From positions 1 to 50,903 of the forward strand of contig JAITCU010000006.1 of the NCBI GenBank assembly GCA_031282835.1: a DNA stretch of 50,903 nucleotides, written 5' to 3'. Positions 9,115-18,551 of this stretch are shown here, one piece after another (the stretch's first letter is position 1; each line of letters starts with the position of its first letter). Source of the stretch: Puniceicoccales bacterium. Lineage in GTDB: Bacteria; Verrucomicrobiota; Verrucomicrobiia; Opitutales; JAIRLM01. A program made the translations under genes and the position numbers. Below the pieces are notes generated by a model. That model was given only the letters and a program-made list of their open reading frames with translations, was not told the DNA's origin and did no database searches.

Positions 9115-9178
9115 TTGACAACCACAAACGTTCCAACAATATAGCCGTCGAGTTCGAATTCAAAGGAGAAGATTCAAT
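9115..9178 (+). promoter_or_regulatory. Promoter-dyad module A
   Basis: TTGACA at 9115-9120 is followed by a -10-like CAATAT at 9137-9142 and a near-perfect 14-nt dyad at 9149-9162 (core GAGTTCGAATTC). An AGGAGAAG ribosome site lies before the ATG at 9179. The -35 to dyad distance (28 nt) is identical in modules B and C. Confidence 0.65.
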
Positions 9179-9364
9179 ATGAAAAGCACCGCCATACGCG
9201 CAACAGATATTTTTGATGGTGATCGGGGACTGCAAATGTTCCCGGGCCCAAGATTGATACCCGGCCTCAAACTGGAACCCCCATCTTTATGGGAATTTCC
9301 TGCGTTTTTAGGACGGGCCAGCCCGCTGCCGGCTGCGAAAGCCATTTGGGGAACGCCTCATTAA
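9179..9364 (+). CDS. Small conserved protein, paralogue A
   Basis: 61 aa, function unknown. It belongs to a family of three in this window (36.9 kb and 46.3 kb). Shared elements are M-K-S/N at the start, D/E-x(1-3)-L/P-Q, F-P, L-x-P-G-L/F-K-L, L-W-E-F-P-A-F-L, G/R-R-A-S-P-L-P-A-A-K-A-I. The copies differ at many silent and conservative sites, so they are under protein-level constraint. There is no membrane segment and no classical signal peptide. A good Shine-Dalgarno (AGGAGAAG) precedes the ATG. About 60 nt downstream of the stop are also conserved with copy C (CGATCGGAG ... ATGGAAAC), so the whole cassette was duplicated. A precursor peptide, effector or antitoxin role cannot be told apart here. 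Confidence 0.65.
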   Translation: MKSTAIRATDIFDGDRGLQMFPGPRLIPGLKLEPPSLWEFPAFLGRASPLPAAKAIWGTPH

Positions 9365-9588
9365 ATAAAAAAAATGAGTTAGCGTGAACGATCGGAGAAA
9401 CAATGGAAACCAACTAGCAAAAATAGGCCGATGGCACAACAATGACATTGAACTTTCCAGTTAATAGGGTGTGGCGCCGGGAGACCCTTTCGTTGGCGTT
9501 ATGGGGTCTTTATGGCTTCTGCCGGAGCTCCATTCGGCCGGAGTTTTTATTTTACAATTTAACCGTACAATTAGAGACGTTTTTTACT

Positions 9589-10737
9589 GTGATTGAAACA
9601 TGGACAGATTTGGGTGCGGAGTGTTCCTCGCTGGAGCAACGTTTGGCCTGCCTTCGTACCTTTCTGGACGTGGAAGGGCGGCAGCAGCGCATCGGAGAAT
9701 TGGAAGTGGTGATGTCCGATCCAGAATTTTGGAATTCCCAGGACCGGGCCCAGCGGATTATCAGGGAGATAAACGACCTGCGCCATCCGCTGGCACCGCT
9801 CGCCGCTTTGGAAAGTGATCTGCGCGACCTGCGGGCCTATGTCGAATTATTTGTCGGTGCCCCGGAGGCGGAGTCCGGTGCGGATTTTCGCGATATTGTG
9901 CAGTTATGCACAGATCTCAAAAAACGTATGGATGACATCGAGTTGCAATCCTTTCTCCACGGACCCCATGACAGCAGCAACGCCATCGTAACCATCCATT
10001 CCGGTGCCGGTGGGACGGAGGCCTGCGACTGGGCAGAAATGGTGCTTCGCATGTACACCCGCTGGGCTGGATTGCGCAATTTTCAATGTGAAATCCAGGA
10101 CATTCAACCGGGTGATGAGGCGGGAATTTCCCGGGCGACCTTCCGGCTCATCGGCCCCAATGCCTATGGCTACTGCAAGGCGGAGCGCGGCGTGCATAGG
10201 CTGGTGAGGATTAGCCCTTTCGACGCTAACCGGCGCCGGCACACGTCATTCTGCTCCGTCGACGTAATTGCCGAGATTGAGGACGACGTGGAAATCGAAA
10301 TTCGTGATGAAGACTTGCGCGTCGACACTTACCGCTCGAGCGGCAAAGGGGGTCAGCACGTGAACAAAACCGAATCCGCCGTGCGCATCACCCATTTGCC
10401 GACTGGGATTGTCGTCACTTGCCAAAACGAGCGTTCCCAGCAGAAGAATCGATTGGCTGCCATCCGCGTCTTGCGGGCCCGCATCTATGAACAGGGGCAG
10501 GATGAGAAGCGGTCCGCATTGGAGAAATTTTATGGAGCGAAGGGTGAAATCGGATGGGGATACCAAATCCGCAGCTACGTTTTCCAGCCATATCAAATGG
10601 TGAAAGACCTGCGCACGGGGATTGAAACGGGCAACATCCAGGCGGTCATGGATGGCGATTTGGATTTGTTCGTAAATGGTTGGCTGCGCGCCGGTTGCCC
10701 TACCACCCGCCAAACATTCGCCAAGGACGTTGAATAA
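9589..10737 (+). CDS. prfB: Peptide chain release factor 2
   Basis: 382 aa from GTG 9589. It terminates translation at UGA/UAA codons. Visible are the specificity motif S-P-F (R-I-S-P-F-D) that marks RF2 rather than RF1, and the catalytic G-G-Q loop (S-S-G-K-G-G-Q-H-V-N-K-T-E-S). The C-terminal helices contain I-G-W-G-Y-Q-I-R-S-Y-V. The frame is open back to an ATG at 9442 (431 aa), but that extension has no RF2 similarity, so the GTG is preferred. I see no CUUUGA programmed-frameshift site. The gene follows cassette A in the same direction. Confidence 0.92.
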   Translation: MIETWTDLGAECSSLEQRLACLRTFLDVEGRQQRIGELEVVMSDPEFWNSQDRAQRIIREINDLRHPLAPLAALESDLRDLRAYVELFVGAPEAESGADFRDIVQLCTDLKKRMDDIELQSFLHGPHDSSNAIVTIHSGAGGTEACDWAEMVLRMYTRWAGLRNFQCEIQDIQPGDEAGISRATFRLIGPNAYGYCKAERGVHRLVRISPFDANRRRHTSFCSVDVIAEIEDDVEIEIRDEDLRVDTYRSSGKGGQHVNKTESAVRITHLPTGIVVTCQNERSQQKNRLAAIRVLRARIYEQGQDEKRSALEKFYGAKGEIGWGYQIRSYVFQPYQMVKDLRTGIETGNIQAVMDGDLDLFVNGWLRAGCPTTRQTFAKDVE

Positions 10738-10799
10738 TCAACGGCCTTGAAGTGTGAACCCTGTACTACGAAAATTGAGTGTATGTACCTAACTCTCAA

Positions 10800-12197
10800 T
10801 TACGACGGCGTGCGATGGCCCCTGTTGGTGGCCTTTATTAGTCTTTTCGCACGCGCCATTCCCGTGTTGAAGTCGTGAAACTTTCCGTCAAGTTGGTCTT
10901 CGAAGAGTCGCTTTAAGAGCTTTCCCATTTTGGGGGACGGATTCATACCCAGATTTGTCTGCAGGTCACGCCCGCGGATCAATGGTGCGGGTGGATTTTT
11001 GAAAAGACCAGCCGCTTTGGCCATTTTCTCCAGGATATTTTCACCAGACAGGTTGGGTATATGGGGGGGGCGACCTATGTTATCGCAGCGGGCAACTATA
11101 AGTAGGCGGTCGATACGCCGTACGTTGTGGGCCAACCGATTTAGCGCCCGTCGGGTGGCGTCCTTGGAACTGGCAAACCGTCGGGGAATCATATGACATT
11201 CGATCAAGGGTAATACCTCGTTGATCAGCTGCTTTGGTGCGCGCATGCGCGTGAGAAATGCCTCCGCTGGGCTTAACCCTGCGCGTTCGTGCCCCTTGGC
11301 GCTCAAACGGCCAGCTTTGTTCCATCGGGTGCACATGGGCTTTCCAAAATCATGGCATAGTACGCCAAATCCCGTTACAAGTGCATCCCATTCCCGTGCG
11401 GGTCGCAAAGTTGCGTATACATCCAATGCGCATTCGATGTGTCGCAGCACGCATCCTTCCGGATGACTTACCGGGTCCTGTTGGCAATTTTCCAGCGCTG
11501 CAAGTTCGGGGAAAAAGCGCAAGCAATTAGTTTGGCTCAAAAATTGGATCCCATTTCCGATGGAACGGCCGAAGAGGAGAAGTTTACAAAATTCCGTATA
11601 GATACGCTCGGCGGAAAGATTTTCCAAAGTCAGCTTCCGGCAAAGGTTGGTCGTTTCCTCGGCCGCGGATAAATTAAAGCGCGCCAGAAACTGCATCCCG
11701 CGCAGGATACGAAGCGGATCCTCTGCAAATTTTGGCGAAACATGGCGCAATTTTTTCTGCTCCATGTCCTTTAGCCCATTGAAAGGGTCTTCGATGCGGT
11801 TTTCTAGGGGGTCCCAGTAAATCGCGTTGATGGTGAAATCCCGACGAGATGCGGCAAGTGGAAGGGACAGATGCGGATCGGAAAACACTTCAAAATCCCG
11901 ATGGCCCGTCCCAATCGCCGATTCCAGGCGAGGAATCCCGATATCCAGGGGCAACCCGTCGTATTTATAGATTCCGAAGCTCCTACCCGTCGGGAAGAGT
12001 TTTTCCGGAAAAAGAGCTCGCAGAGCTTCCGGATCAATCCCAAAAACTTCCATGTCCAAGTCCTTGGGAACAATGTGCATGGACATGTCTCGGACGCACC
12101 CACCTACGAAATAGGCGCGGCCACCGTTGTTCCTGATGCGCATACAAACAGCGATTGCCTCGGAAGCGATTTCAGACGGCAACCCGAATGATTCCAT
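10800..12197 (-). CDS. cca: CCA tRNA nucleotidyltransferase / poly(A) polymerase family
   Basis: 465 aa. It adds or repairs the 3' CCA end of tRNAs. The class II nucleotidyltransferase head has V-G-G-C-V-R-D (residues about 31-37) and the metal-binding D46-L-D48. The R-R-D-F-T-I-N-A motif and the neck region D-P-L-R-I-L-R-G-M-Q-F-L-A-R-F follow. A C-terminal HD domain is present (L-C-H-D-F-G-K-P). CCA-adding and poly(A) polymerase activity cannot be told apart from these motifs. It is convergent with prfB, 62 bp apart. The tRNA in this window already encodes CCA, so repair or poly(A) activity is possible. Confidence 0.88.
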   Translation of the reverse strand: MESFGLPSEIASEAIAVCMRIRNNGGRAYFVGGCVRDMSMHIVPKDLDMEVFGIDPEALRALFPEKLFPTGRSFGIYKYDGLPLDIGIPRLESAIGTGHRDFEVFSDPHLSLPLAASRRDFTINAIYWDPLENRIEDPFNGLKDMEQKKLRHVSPKFAEDPLRILRGMQFLARFNLSAAEETTNLCRKLTLENLSAERIYTEFCKLLLFGRSIGNGIQFLSQTNCLRFFPELAALENCQQDPVSHPEGCVLRHIECALDVYATLRPAREWDALVTGFGVLCHDFGKPMCTRWNKAGRLSAKGHERAGLSPAEAFLTRMRAPKQLINEVLPLIECHMIPRRFASSKDATRRALNRLAHNVRRIDRLLIVARCDNIGRPPHIPNLSGENILEKMAKAAGLFKNPPAPLIRGRDLQTNLGMNPSPKMGKLLKRLFEDQLDGKFHDFNTGMARAKRLIKATNRGHRTPS

Positions 12198-12404
12198 TTA
12201 ACGCCAGGAACCTGCATTTGCGGGTTAAAAGATCAACGGAAAAGTGGGGGCTTCGGCCGCGGTCCGTGGTTGGCATGCAGCCGTTGCGGGGAACATGCGC
12301 GAAACGAAAAACTTGCCCGCGGCCTTTTAAGCGCACGGAGGGATTTTACGTTTCGTGTAATTTTCCCCGCGATGGCGGCCACTGGCTGTGTGCAAGGCTT
12401 CTTT

Positions 12405-12700
12405 GGCTAATTAGTGCGATGGCATTGCACGCAACTAACCACTACATAGCCTTTTTCACGCTAGAACTCCACAATTCGCATGTTAGTATTTCTGTCAAAG
12501 ATCAAATGCCATATTTCGCCACCCGATCAAGTGGGCAAAAGTGACAAAGGCCTTCGCCGTGGCGCCGTTAAATGTGCATCCGAACTAAGAAACGCGGCGT
12601 ACGTCCTTACCATCTCCGTCACGCCGCCTCTTCCCCGGGAATAACACCGCTACGCCCGAGGTGTTCGCAATACACATCTAAAGTCACCTAAATCCCCCGG
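12405..12700 (+). repeat. Structured intergenic repeat, copy X
   Basis: About 295 bp that match the reverse complement of 33210-33504. Shared blocks include GGCTAATTAG at one end, TATTTCTGTCAAAGA, a GCCAT/GCCAC hairpin region, CGGGAATA...GCTACGCCCGAG, and a C-rich end. No conserved reading frame spans both copies. At the same place X has CCAC/GTGG (12519-12534) and Y has GCCATCT/AGATGGC, so the stem is kept while its bases change. It may be an ncRNA or a decayed mobile element. Confidence 0.5.
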
Positions 12701-13054
12701 AGGGGACTCCAGTAAAAACCTTCCCGAATTCGGGACTTGTAAGATACATCTCGCGAAACTTTCTAGAAATTTTACAAAGTAAGTCAAGCCGGTTTTACAA
12801 AAAAATCACAGCCCACACCGGGAAAGGTCTAAAAACCCGAATCTGTGGCTACAATGGCCACCGCAATTACCGCCCTAACAGCGGTCCGAACGCGGAATTT
12901 GGAAAAGTTTTCGCCGGCCAGATTTTTTAACCCGATCACTGCTAAGCATTTGCTGAGCTCGAGTTTTGCAGCTCGCATCGAAAGACTTTTCCCATCGGAG
13001 GCTTCCCATGATCAACATTGCCCCAGAACGGAAAATTGCCTTTGGAATCGACGC
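12701..13054. other. Intergenic region before bioDA with IS remnants
   Basis: 12829-12930 on the minus strand encodes the transposase tail G-E-N-F-S-K-F-R ... A-V-R-A-V-I-A-V and a stop at 12829-12831. 12945-12985 resembles the other IS end (GAGTTTTGCAGCTCGCAT). The bioDA frame is open through this DNA only by chance. Confidence 0.5.
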
Positions 13055-15079
13055 ATGGGAGTTGGGAATTCCATTTTTATCACCGGCACGGATACAGATG
13101 TTGGGAAAACCCAGGTTATGGCGGCATTGTTGCGCCAGTGGTTGCCGGCCATCGCTACCGGATCCATCGCCGCCATTAAACCCATCCAAACGGGCTGTGA
13201 CGCGGGAATTGTGCTGGACATCGATATTTATCGGCAGGCCATTTCCGATTTGACGCCTGACCATCGGCGGCGCGTGGACATTGCTTGCCTGCGGGAATTT
13301 AAGGCCGCTTGTTCCCCTCACTTGGCCGCCGCCCGGGAGGGCGAAACAATTGCGCCCGAATCATTGCTTGAAGAACTTCGGGCCATAATAAGATCCCACG
13401 CCAGTACGCTCATCGAGGGGGCGGGTGGCGTGCTTGTCCCAATCGATGGTCGAGGATTCACCATGGCCGATCTTGTGGCCGCGCTTGATGTTCCCATCGT
13501 ACTCGTGGCGCCCAACCGCGTGGGTGCCATTAACCAGGTCTTTCTTACGATGGCGGAACTGGTACGTAGATCTCTAACGGTGGCGGCCATCGTTCTCAAT
13601 CAGGTTACCAAGGAGGCGTCGCTGGAGGAATTGCAATACTACGAAGATAATGTGGCCCAGATAAAAAATCACTTCCCGGCCATACCCGTTGTTGCAGTAC
13701 CCTTCTGCCTAGGTGTGCCGAATCTGCGCGTGGTTGCCATGGGCGAACAGCTTGCTGCTCAGTTGCCGGGGGATTTTTTTTCCAAAAAGACGGTGTCTTT
13801 CGCCCAAAAATGGGATACTTCTTTGGCCTGGGATCGGTCGCATCTCTGGCATCCTTATGAGGACCAGGCGTCGTCATCCCTGCCGTTGCCCGTCGTTTCC
13901 GCCCGCGGTGTTCAGCTCCAACTCGCCGATGGCCGGGAGCTCATCGACGGGATTTCTTCCTGGTGGTGCGCCATTCACGGTTATAATCACCCGCGGCTCA
14001 ATGAAGCCATTGGGAAACAACTGCGGTCCATGGCCCATGTCATGTTTGCCGGGTTGATCCACGATCCGGCGGTGGAACTGGGCCAACGGCTGTTGGCGTT
14101 TGCGCCCAAAAGTCTTCAAAAGATTTTCTACGCCGATTCCGGATCCGTCGCCGTTGAAGTCGCCATGAAAATGGCCCTGCAGCGGGCCCGCGGAGTGGGA
14201 AAGCCCAAAAAACGGCGCTTCTTCGCCTTGAAAGGGGCCTATCACGGGGATACGTCCGGCGCCATGTCCCTTTGCGACCCGGCGGAAGGGATGCATCGGC
14301 GCTTTTCCAAAATTTTATCCCGGCAGATTTTCCTGCCACAGCCCCGCGTTCCCTTCGGCCAAGCTATCGACGGAGCACGGGAACGGCAACGCTACGAGCC
14401 ATTTTTCAAGAAACATGCCCACGAAATCGCCGGATTCTTCCTAGAGCCCGTCGCTCAGTGTGCCGGAGGATTTTGGTTCTATTCCGCCGATTACTTGGAG
14501 CTTTTTAGACGTCTGTGCGACGAATACGATATTCTTTTTATTGTCGATGAAATAGCAACCGGATTTGGCCGCACGGGAAAACTTTTTGCCTGCCAATGGG
14601 CGAATGTGGAACCGGATATCTTATGCGTCGGAAAGGGTCTCACGGGCGGATATATCACGCTGGCGGCGACTCTGACCACTGAAGCGGTTGCGACGGCTGT
14701 CCGCCGGGACGGCCCACTCATGCACGGCCCAACCTACATGGCCAACCCACTTGCCTGCGCCGTGGCCTGTGCCAGCTTGGACCTCATCGGCGAAGGAATC
14801 TGGTGGGAAAAAACATGCCACATTGAAAGATTTTTACGCAACAAACTGGCACCCCTGGCGAGTCTTGAGAATGTTGCGGACGTCAGAGTCTTGGGTTCCA
14901 TGGGGGCCGTTGAGACGTGTGCGCCAGTTGATCGGCCATCCTTCCAAAAGCACTGTGCCGATTGCGGCGTTTGGCTACGGCCGTTTGCGAATATTATCTA
15001 CGTCATGCCGGCGTACACAATCGCCGATGCCCAACTGGAAAAAATTACATCCGCCATGGGCACATGGATTGCGGGTTAA
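13055..15079 (+). CDS. Bifunctional dethiobiotin synthetase / DAPA aminotransferase (BioD-BioA fusion)
   Basis: 674 aa carrying two consecutive steps of biotin synthesis. The N-terminal BioD domain (about 1-235) has the P-loop G-T-D-T-D-V-G-K-T at 11-19, the substrate lysine K-P-I-Q-T-G and E-G-A-G-G. The BioA domain is a class III PLP aminotransferase with S-S-W-W-C-A-I-H-G-Y-N-H-P, G-A-Y-H-G-D-T, D-E-I-A-T-G-F-G-R-T-G and the PLP lysine in G-K-G-L-T-G-G-Y. The frame extends upstream to 12845, but that part is antisense transposase DNA, so ATG 13055 is chosen (GGA upstream). The fusion channels DAPA directly. No bioB or bioF is nearby. Confidence 0.92.
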   Translation: MGVGNSIFITGTDTDVGKTQVMAALLRQWLPAIATGSIAAIKPIQTGCDAGIVLDIDIYRQAISDLTPDHRRRVDIACLREFKAACSPHLAAAREGETIAPESLLEELRAIIRSHASTLIEGAGGVLVPIDGRGFTMADLVAALDVPIVLVAPNRVGAINQVFLTMAELVRRSLTVAAIVLNQVTKEASLEELQYYEDNVAQIKNHFPAIPVVAVPFCLGVPNLRVVAMGEQLAAQLPGDFFSKKTVSFAQKWDTSLAWDRSHLWHPYEDQASSSLPLPVVSARGVQLQLADGRELIDGISSWWCAIHGYNHPRLNEAIGKQLRSMAHVMFAGLIHDPAVELGQRLLAFAPKSLQKIFYADSGSVAVEVAMKMALQRARGVGKPKKRRFFALKGAYHGDTSGAMSLCDPAEGMHRRFSKILSRQIFLPQPRVPFGQAIDGARERQRYEPFFKKHAHEIAGFFLEPVAQCAGGFWFYSADYLELFRRLCDEYDILFIVDEIATGFGRTGKLFACQWANVEPDILCVGKGLTGGYITLAATLTTEAVATAVRRDGPLMHGPTYMANPLACAVACASLDLIGEGIWWEKTCHIERFLRNKLAPLASLENVADVRVLGSMGAVETCAPVDRPSFQKHCADCGVWLRPFANIIYVMPAYTIADAQLEKITSAMGTWIAG

Positions 15080-15220
15080 GTTTATGGGACGAATAAAAAA
15101 AGGTGGCAAATCGATGGGATCCGTGGTGAGCGGAACAAATTCCAGGGCAAGAACAGCGCATATGATCGAAGGTTAGTTGCGTGGGATCTAATTTTTGCTC
15201 GGATTTGCCAGCAAATACGC

Positions 15221-15246
15221 TTGACATTTGTTTAATCAGCATTAGA
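15221..15246 (+). promoter_or_regulatory. Possible promoter of the 15268 gene
   Basis: A perfect TTGACA lies at 15221-15226 with a weak ATTAGA-like -10 about 15 nt later. The gene begins at 15268. The -10 match is poor. Confidence 0.3.
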
Positions 15247-15267
15247 CAAGCCGTGTTTATTTGAGTT

Positions 15268-16710
15268 ATGAATGGAAGTATTGATAAGCAAGTGCCGCTT
15301 TTGCCTGTGGTTGCCAGAGCTTACACGCCGTGGTATGCAGATCGTGTGTGTGGCGTAACCGTAACAAATGCGGTGCGCGTAGTTTGTGTGGTGACGTCCA
15401 TCGTCGTATATGCCGTAGCACTTAGTGCGATGGTGGCGGGATTGGCGGGCATATGGAGCATGGCCGCAATTGCCATGGGCGCTCTCTTCACCTTCGTATT
15501 AAGTATTGCTCTACATTGGCACGACCCGACGGCTCCCGTAAGAGAGCAAGCCCGCAACATAGCGCAATTTGCAAACAAATTAAACGTCCTCGTCGATCGC
15601 CTTTGCGGCACGGAGCATGAAAATGGGTTTGATGATGGCAAAAAGCAAACCATTAAAGCAGCGGTTGTGTGTATTGCCGCCAATCCGTCGACCTCGCTGG
15701 ACCAATTCGCTGGGATTGTGGACGGCCTGCTGGCGAATGGAAATCGCGCGGTTGTCGATGCAACCCTGGCGCTCCTCCAGAATATGATATCGACTGCTGA
15801 ATGGGACGTGCGGGTATGCGAGTTTGTCATGGGTTGCTTGAAAAAGAACCATTACCGGGTGGCTGACAGGAAAGCGCTTTTGCGAGTTTTGGGCACGGTA
15901 GTGGGCGCCTATGGGCACTGTTCAAAAAAGGAAGCTGAACAGTTACACAAAAGGGTGTTGGATATACTCTTTAGTGAAGTAACGGCCGCTAATAATGCCG
16001 AGCAAAAACGTGTGGCGGCCAGGCTGGTGGTTGATACGATACCCGATGGGGGGCATGTAAAAATGCGGAAAAATTTCGAGGTTGGGAACTTTGACGGCGT
16101 GGACGTGGACTTAAGAGTAGGTGAGCTAGTCAATTTTCTTGGGCGCGAGTCAATGACTCTTTCGCAATTTAACGCGGAGTTTGATTCGTCCGTGCGCGCA
16201 GGCAAGGTGTACGCGATCACGCATGCGGAGGATTTTGATGCGGCTTATAGGCTTCTTCATGAGGAAGATAATAAAGTTCTCGTGGGAGCGCGTGGGTTCC
16301 AGCAGTGGGCTTATACGCCGGACCTAATGCGTAAAAAGGTTGAAGCACTCCGTGCAGAAGATGCCGCTGCTGTTGAAGGCTATTTCACTGGGGATAATAC
16401 AAAAAAGCCTGGCAAAGCCTTGGTGCGGAATGTCTTGCGTCGTGGCGGAAAGGGAACGGTTAAACGATTGTTCGAAATTCTGCGAAAAGTACAAGCTGGC
16501 CGCGGGGATGCGCTGCGAGGCGTGTACACGCTTGGGTTCATTGAAAGGATGCCTTATGTTTACCGCGGAGAGCTTGCCCGGAGCGTCGGGTATACGGAGC
16601 CTGAAATTCGCGCGATGAAGAAGGATTGGCGGGCCGACGATGCCGCGAGAATGGGTGGAGCAGGCGCATTGGATCTGGACCTCTGGCTAGGACGAGGACG
16701 CAGGGTTTAG
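15268..16710 (+). CDS. Unknown protein with bilobed N-terminal membrane hairpin
   Basis: 480 aa, no recognised family. Residues about 34-58 and 60-84 form two adjacent hydrophobic segments with a very short turn, preceded by a short polar tail. This is the layout of chlamydial Inc proteins. The remaining 390 residues are mostly helical and soluble. Parts such as A-N-P-S-T-S-L-D-Q-F-A-G-I-V-D-G-L and A-T-L-A-L-L-Q-N-M look like HEAT/armadillo-type helices. It ends convergently with rpoN, overlapping by 4 bp. A host-membrane or cytoplasmic-membrane scaffold role is speculation from topology only. Confidence 0.7.
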   Translation: MNGSIDKQVPLLPVVARAYTPWYADRVCGVTVTNAVRVVCVVTSIVVYAVALSAMVAGLAGIWSMAAIAMGALFTFVLSIALHWHDPTAPVREQARNIAQFANKLNVLVDRLCGTEHENGFDDGKKQTIKAAVVCIAANPSTSLDQFAGIVDGLLANGNRAVVDATLALLQNMISTAEWDVRVCEFVMGCLKKNHYRVADRKALLRVLGTVVGAYGHCSKKEAEQLHKRVLDILFSEVTAANNAEQKRVAARLVVDTIPDGGHVKMRKNFEVGNFDGVDVDLRVGELVNFLGRESMTLSQFNAEFDSSVRAGKVYAITHAEDFDAAYRLLHEEDNKVLVGARGFQQWAYTPDLMRKKVEALRAEDAAAVEGYFTGDNTKKPGKALVRNVLRRGGKGTVKRLFEILRKVQAGRGDALRGVYTLGFIERMPYVYRGELARSVGYTEPEIRAMKKDWRADDAARMGGAGALDLDLWLGRGRRV

Positions 16711-17891
16711 TATGGTACCCTTCGGAGCGTGGCAAGAAACCGGCGCGATACCCTCACTTCGAAGTCTTCCCAGATGCGGTCTGCCATTTTTTTGTCGCTG
16801 AGCAGGGTATTTTCCCAGGATTTGGCGATGGTGCGATCTATAAGATAGCTGACATAAAGTCGGGATGAGGAAAGTTCCGTGGGGAGGAAATCTGCCAGGC
16901 GAAAAGTCCCATGGGGCGTGCGGGCGTATTTGTTCGCTAGCGCCCGCGAGACAGTTGATGGAGAGAGATTGAGTTCATCGGCAATTTTTTTCTGAGCCAG
17001 GATGCCAAGGGCTTTCACGTCGTAGAGCAGAAACGGCATCTGATGGGTGAAAATGCGTTCGCACACCCGTTTCAAAGTTGATTCCCGTAAATCGATCGCT
17101 GTCCACAGGGCGTGGGAGTTTTTTCCTTTGGAGTTAAGTATTTCCACAACAGATGAGTCCTGAAAATCCCGCGAGATTTCTACTTTAGGGGTCCCATTTT
17201 CGACAGTCACATAAACGTCTGGAAGTGCCCGGCATTTGGTTGCGTCTCCGTCCGCTGGCCAGGGCGTCATTCTAATTTTTCCGCCGCTGAGATAATCCAA
17301 GAACTCACTGTCAAGTTGCCGATGGATCCGGCGCATGACTTGAACAAAGCCCATCGATCCTCCCGATTGTTGAACCCTGGAAAAGAAATGGAACATTTTC
17401 CGAGGGATTGGGTCATCGCTTTCTTCCGATATCAGTGCTAACTGAAACAGCAGGAAGTCCAGGAAATGTAGGCTGCCCACGCCCTGGTTTTCAAAATTTT
17501 TCAGATCACGGCGCATGTCCTGGACTTCTTTTTCGGAAACGTATAAGCGCGCAGCAATGGCGCCGACAGAATCTGCAAGAAATCCGTATTTGTCCAAATT
17601 ACCGATAAGCTCGGCCAAAATCCTTTTCTGTTGTGGGCCATAACCGTGATTCAGCTGCATTTCTTCCAGCAGCTCGGCTTCCCTGGATTTTTTCGAGGCG
17701 ATCCAGTCGAATGGGGTCGTTTCCCCGTCCGTGGGTTGGATAAGTCCTGTAGCATACGCGTGGGCTAACAAGCGCCACCGGGGAAGCGACAGAATTTCCA
17801 AGCGCTGCCGCAAACGGGCGGAGGGCCGCTGCTTTGGCGTTGGGCGATTGAGTAGGCGTGACATCGCCGACGACGCTGGCGATTTTGCCAC
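16707..17891 (-). CDS. rpoN: RNA polymerase sigma-54 factor, divergent
   Basis: 394 aa from a GTG. Core-binding region and HTH are recognisable (L-N-L-S-P-S-T-V-S-R-A-L-A-N-K-Y-A-R-T-P-H-G-T-F-R-L-A-D-F spans the family signature). The C-terminal RpoN box, normally A-R-R-T-V-A-K-Y-R-E, reads S-R-R-F-L-A-T-L-R-R, and the protein stops three residues later. The N-terminal Gln-rich region I is also poor in Gln. It would need an AAA+ activator; none is in the window. It starts only 2 nt after the stop of the upstream exonuclease gene on the same strand, so they are co-transcribed. Confidence 0.85.
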   Translation of the reverse strand: MAKSPASSAMSRLLNRPTPKQRPSARLRQRLEILSLPRWRLLAHAYATGLIQPTDGETTPFDWIASKKSREAELLEEMQLNHGYGPQQKRILAELIGNLDKYGFLADSVGAIAARLYVSEKEVQDMRRDLKNFENQGVGSLHFLDFLLFQLALISEESDDPIPRKMFHFFSRVQQSGGSMGFVQVMRRIHRQLDSEFLDYLSGGKIRMTPWPADGDATKCRALPDVYVTVENGTPKVEISRDFQDSSVVEILNSKGKNSHALWTAIDLRESTLKRVCERIFTHQMPFLLYDVKALGILAQKKIADELNLSPSTVSRALANKYARTPHGTFRLADFLPTELSSSRLYVSYLIDRTIAKSWENTLLSDKKMADRIWEDFEVRVSRRFLATLRRVPY

Positions 17892-17893
17892 AA

Positions 17894-18544
17894 TTAGAAA
17901 AGATTTCCCTGCTGCAGGGATTGGAAGTGCTTGAGTGGAAGACTATGGGCCACGGCCTGCGGAAGCGTTAGGGGAACGGTTGCAAGTAAATGCCGCAAAA
18001 TTAATGCGCAGCCGATGGCGTCAAAAAGCGCGCAGTGGAAGATGCGCCGATCGGGTGGACACATTTCATGAGCCAAGGTCCGCAATTCATTTCCAAGGGA
18101 AAAAAATTCTATGGCATCTCGTAATGTGTGGGTTTTGGCCTGTGGAAAGTACCGGCGACAAAGGACAAACGTGTCAATGCAGGGGCCCCAGGTGAGCCCA
18201 TGGGACGAGGGTGTTTCTTCTGAAAAATTCGGAACAAAACCAGGCGATGGCCAGATATTCCGCAAAAGAGAAAGCTCCACCGATGCCCGATGGGCCGCAA
18301 ACATTCCCCGCTTTCTCAGGGACTTGAAAAATGAGAAATACTCCTGAAACGGTTTAGTGTCATCGGACGTGGGTACCGATTTTCGCGGTTTGCCCAAAAA
18401 AAATGACGCTCCAGGAGGAAGTGCGCAAATTTTGGTCAGCGGGTTTATCAGCCCCGTTTGTCCGAGCTGGACAAGCCCAAACTCCCAAACTCCGTCCTGG
18501 GTCGTCCCCTCAAAATCGACGGCAAAAATCTCCGGCATGCCCAT
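17894..18544 (-). CDS. DnaQ-like DEDDh 3'-5' exonuclease
   Basis: 216 aa. Exo I motif is A-V-D-F-E-G-T (D10, E12). Exo II is near A-A-H-R-A-S-V-E-L. Exo III is H-C-A-L-F-D-A with the His and Asp of the DEDDh class. The length suits a stand-alone exonuclease or epsilon-like proofreader. Exo II has A-H-R-A-S in place of the commoner H-N-A-x-F-D, so the third acidic residue may be the Glu in S-V-E. It sits between tRNA-Ala and rpoN, all on the minus strand. The substrate cannot be told from sequence. Confidence 0.75.
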   Translation of the reverse strand: MGMPEIFAVDFEGTTQDGVWEFGLVQLGQTGLINPLTKICALPPGASFFLGKPRKSVPTSDDTKPFQEYFSFFKSLRKRGMFAAHRASVELSLLRNIWPSPGFVPNFSEETPSSHGLTWGPCIDTFVLCRRYFPQAKTHTLRDAIEFFSLGNELRTLAHEMCPPDRRIFHCALFDAIGCALILRHLLATVPLTLPQAVAHSLPLKHFQSLQQGNLF

Positions 18545-18551
18545 TCACGTC

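Noticed and set aside
9442..9588. Extended N terminus of RF2, or a programmed frameshift
   Set aside because: The extension has no RF2 similarity, and no CUUUGA slippery stop with upstream Shine-Dalgarno is present.
12155..12544. 129-codon open frame on the plus strand
   Set aside because: It overlaps the cca start and the 295-bp repeat, and the frame is not kept in the second repeat copy.
12845..13054. 70-residue N-terminal extension of BioD
   Set aside because: Encoded by antisense transposase and IS-end sequence; BioD similarity starts at ATG 13055.
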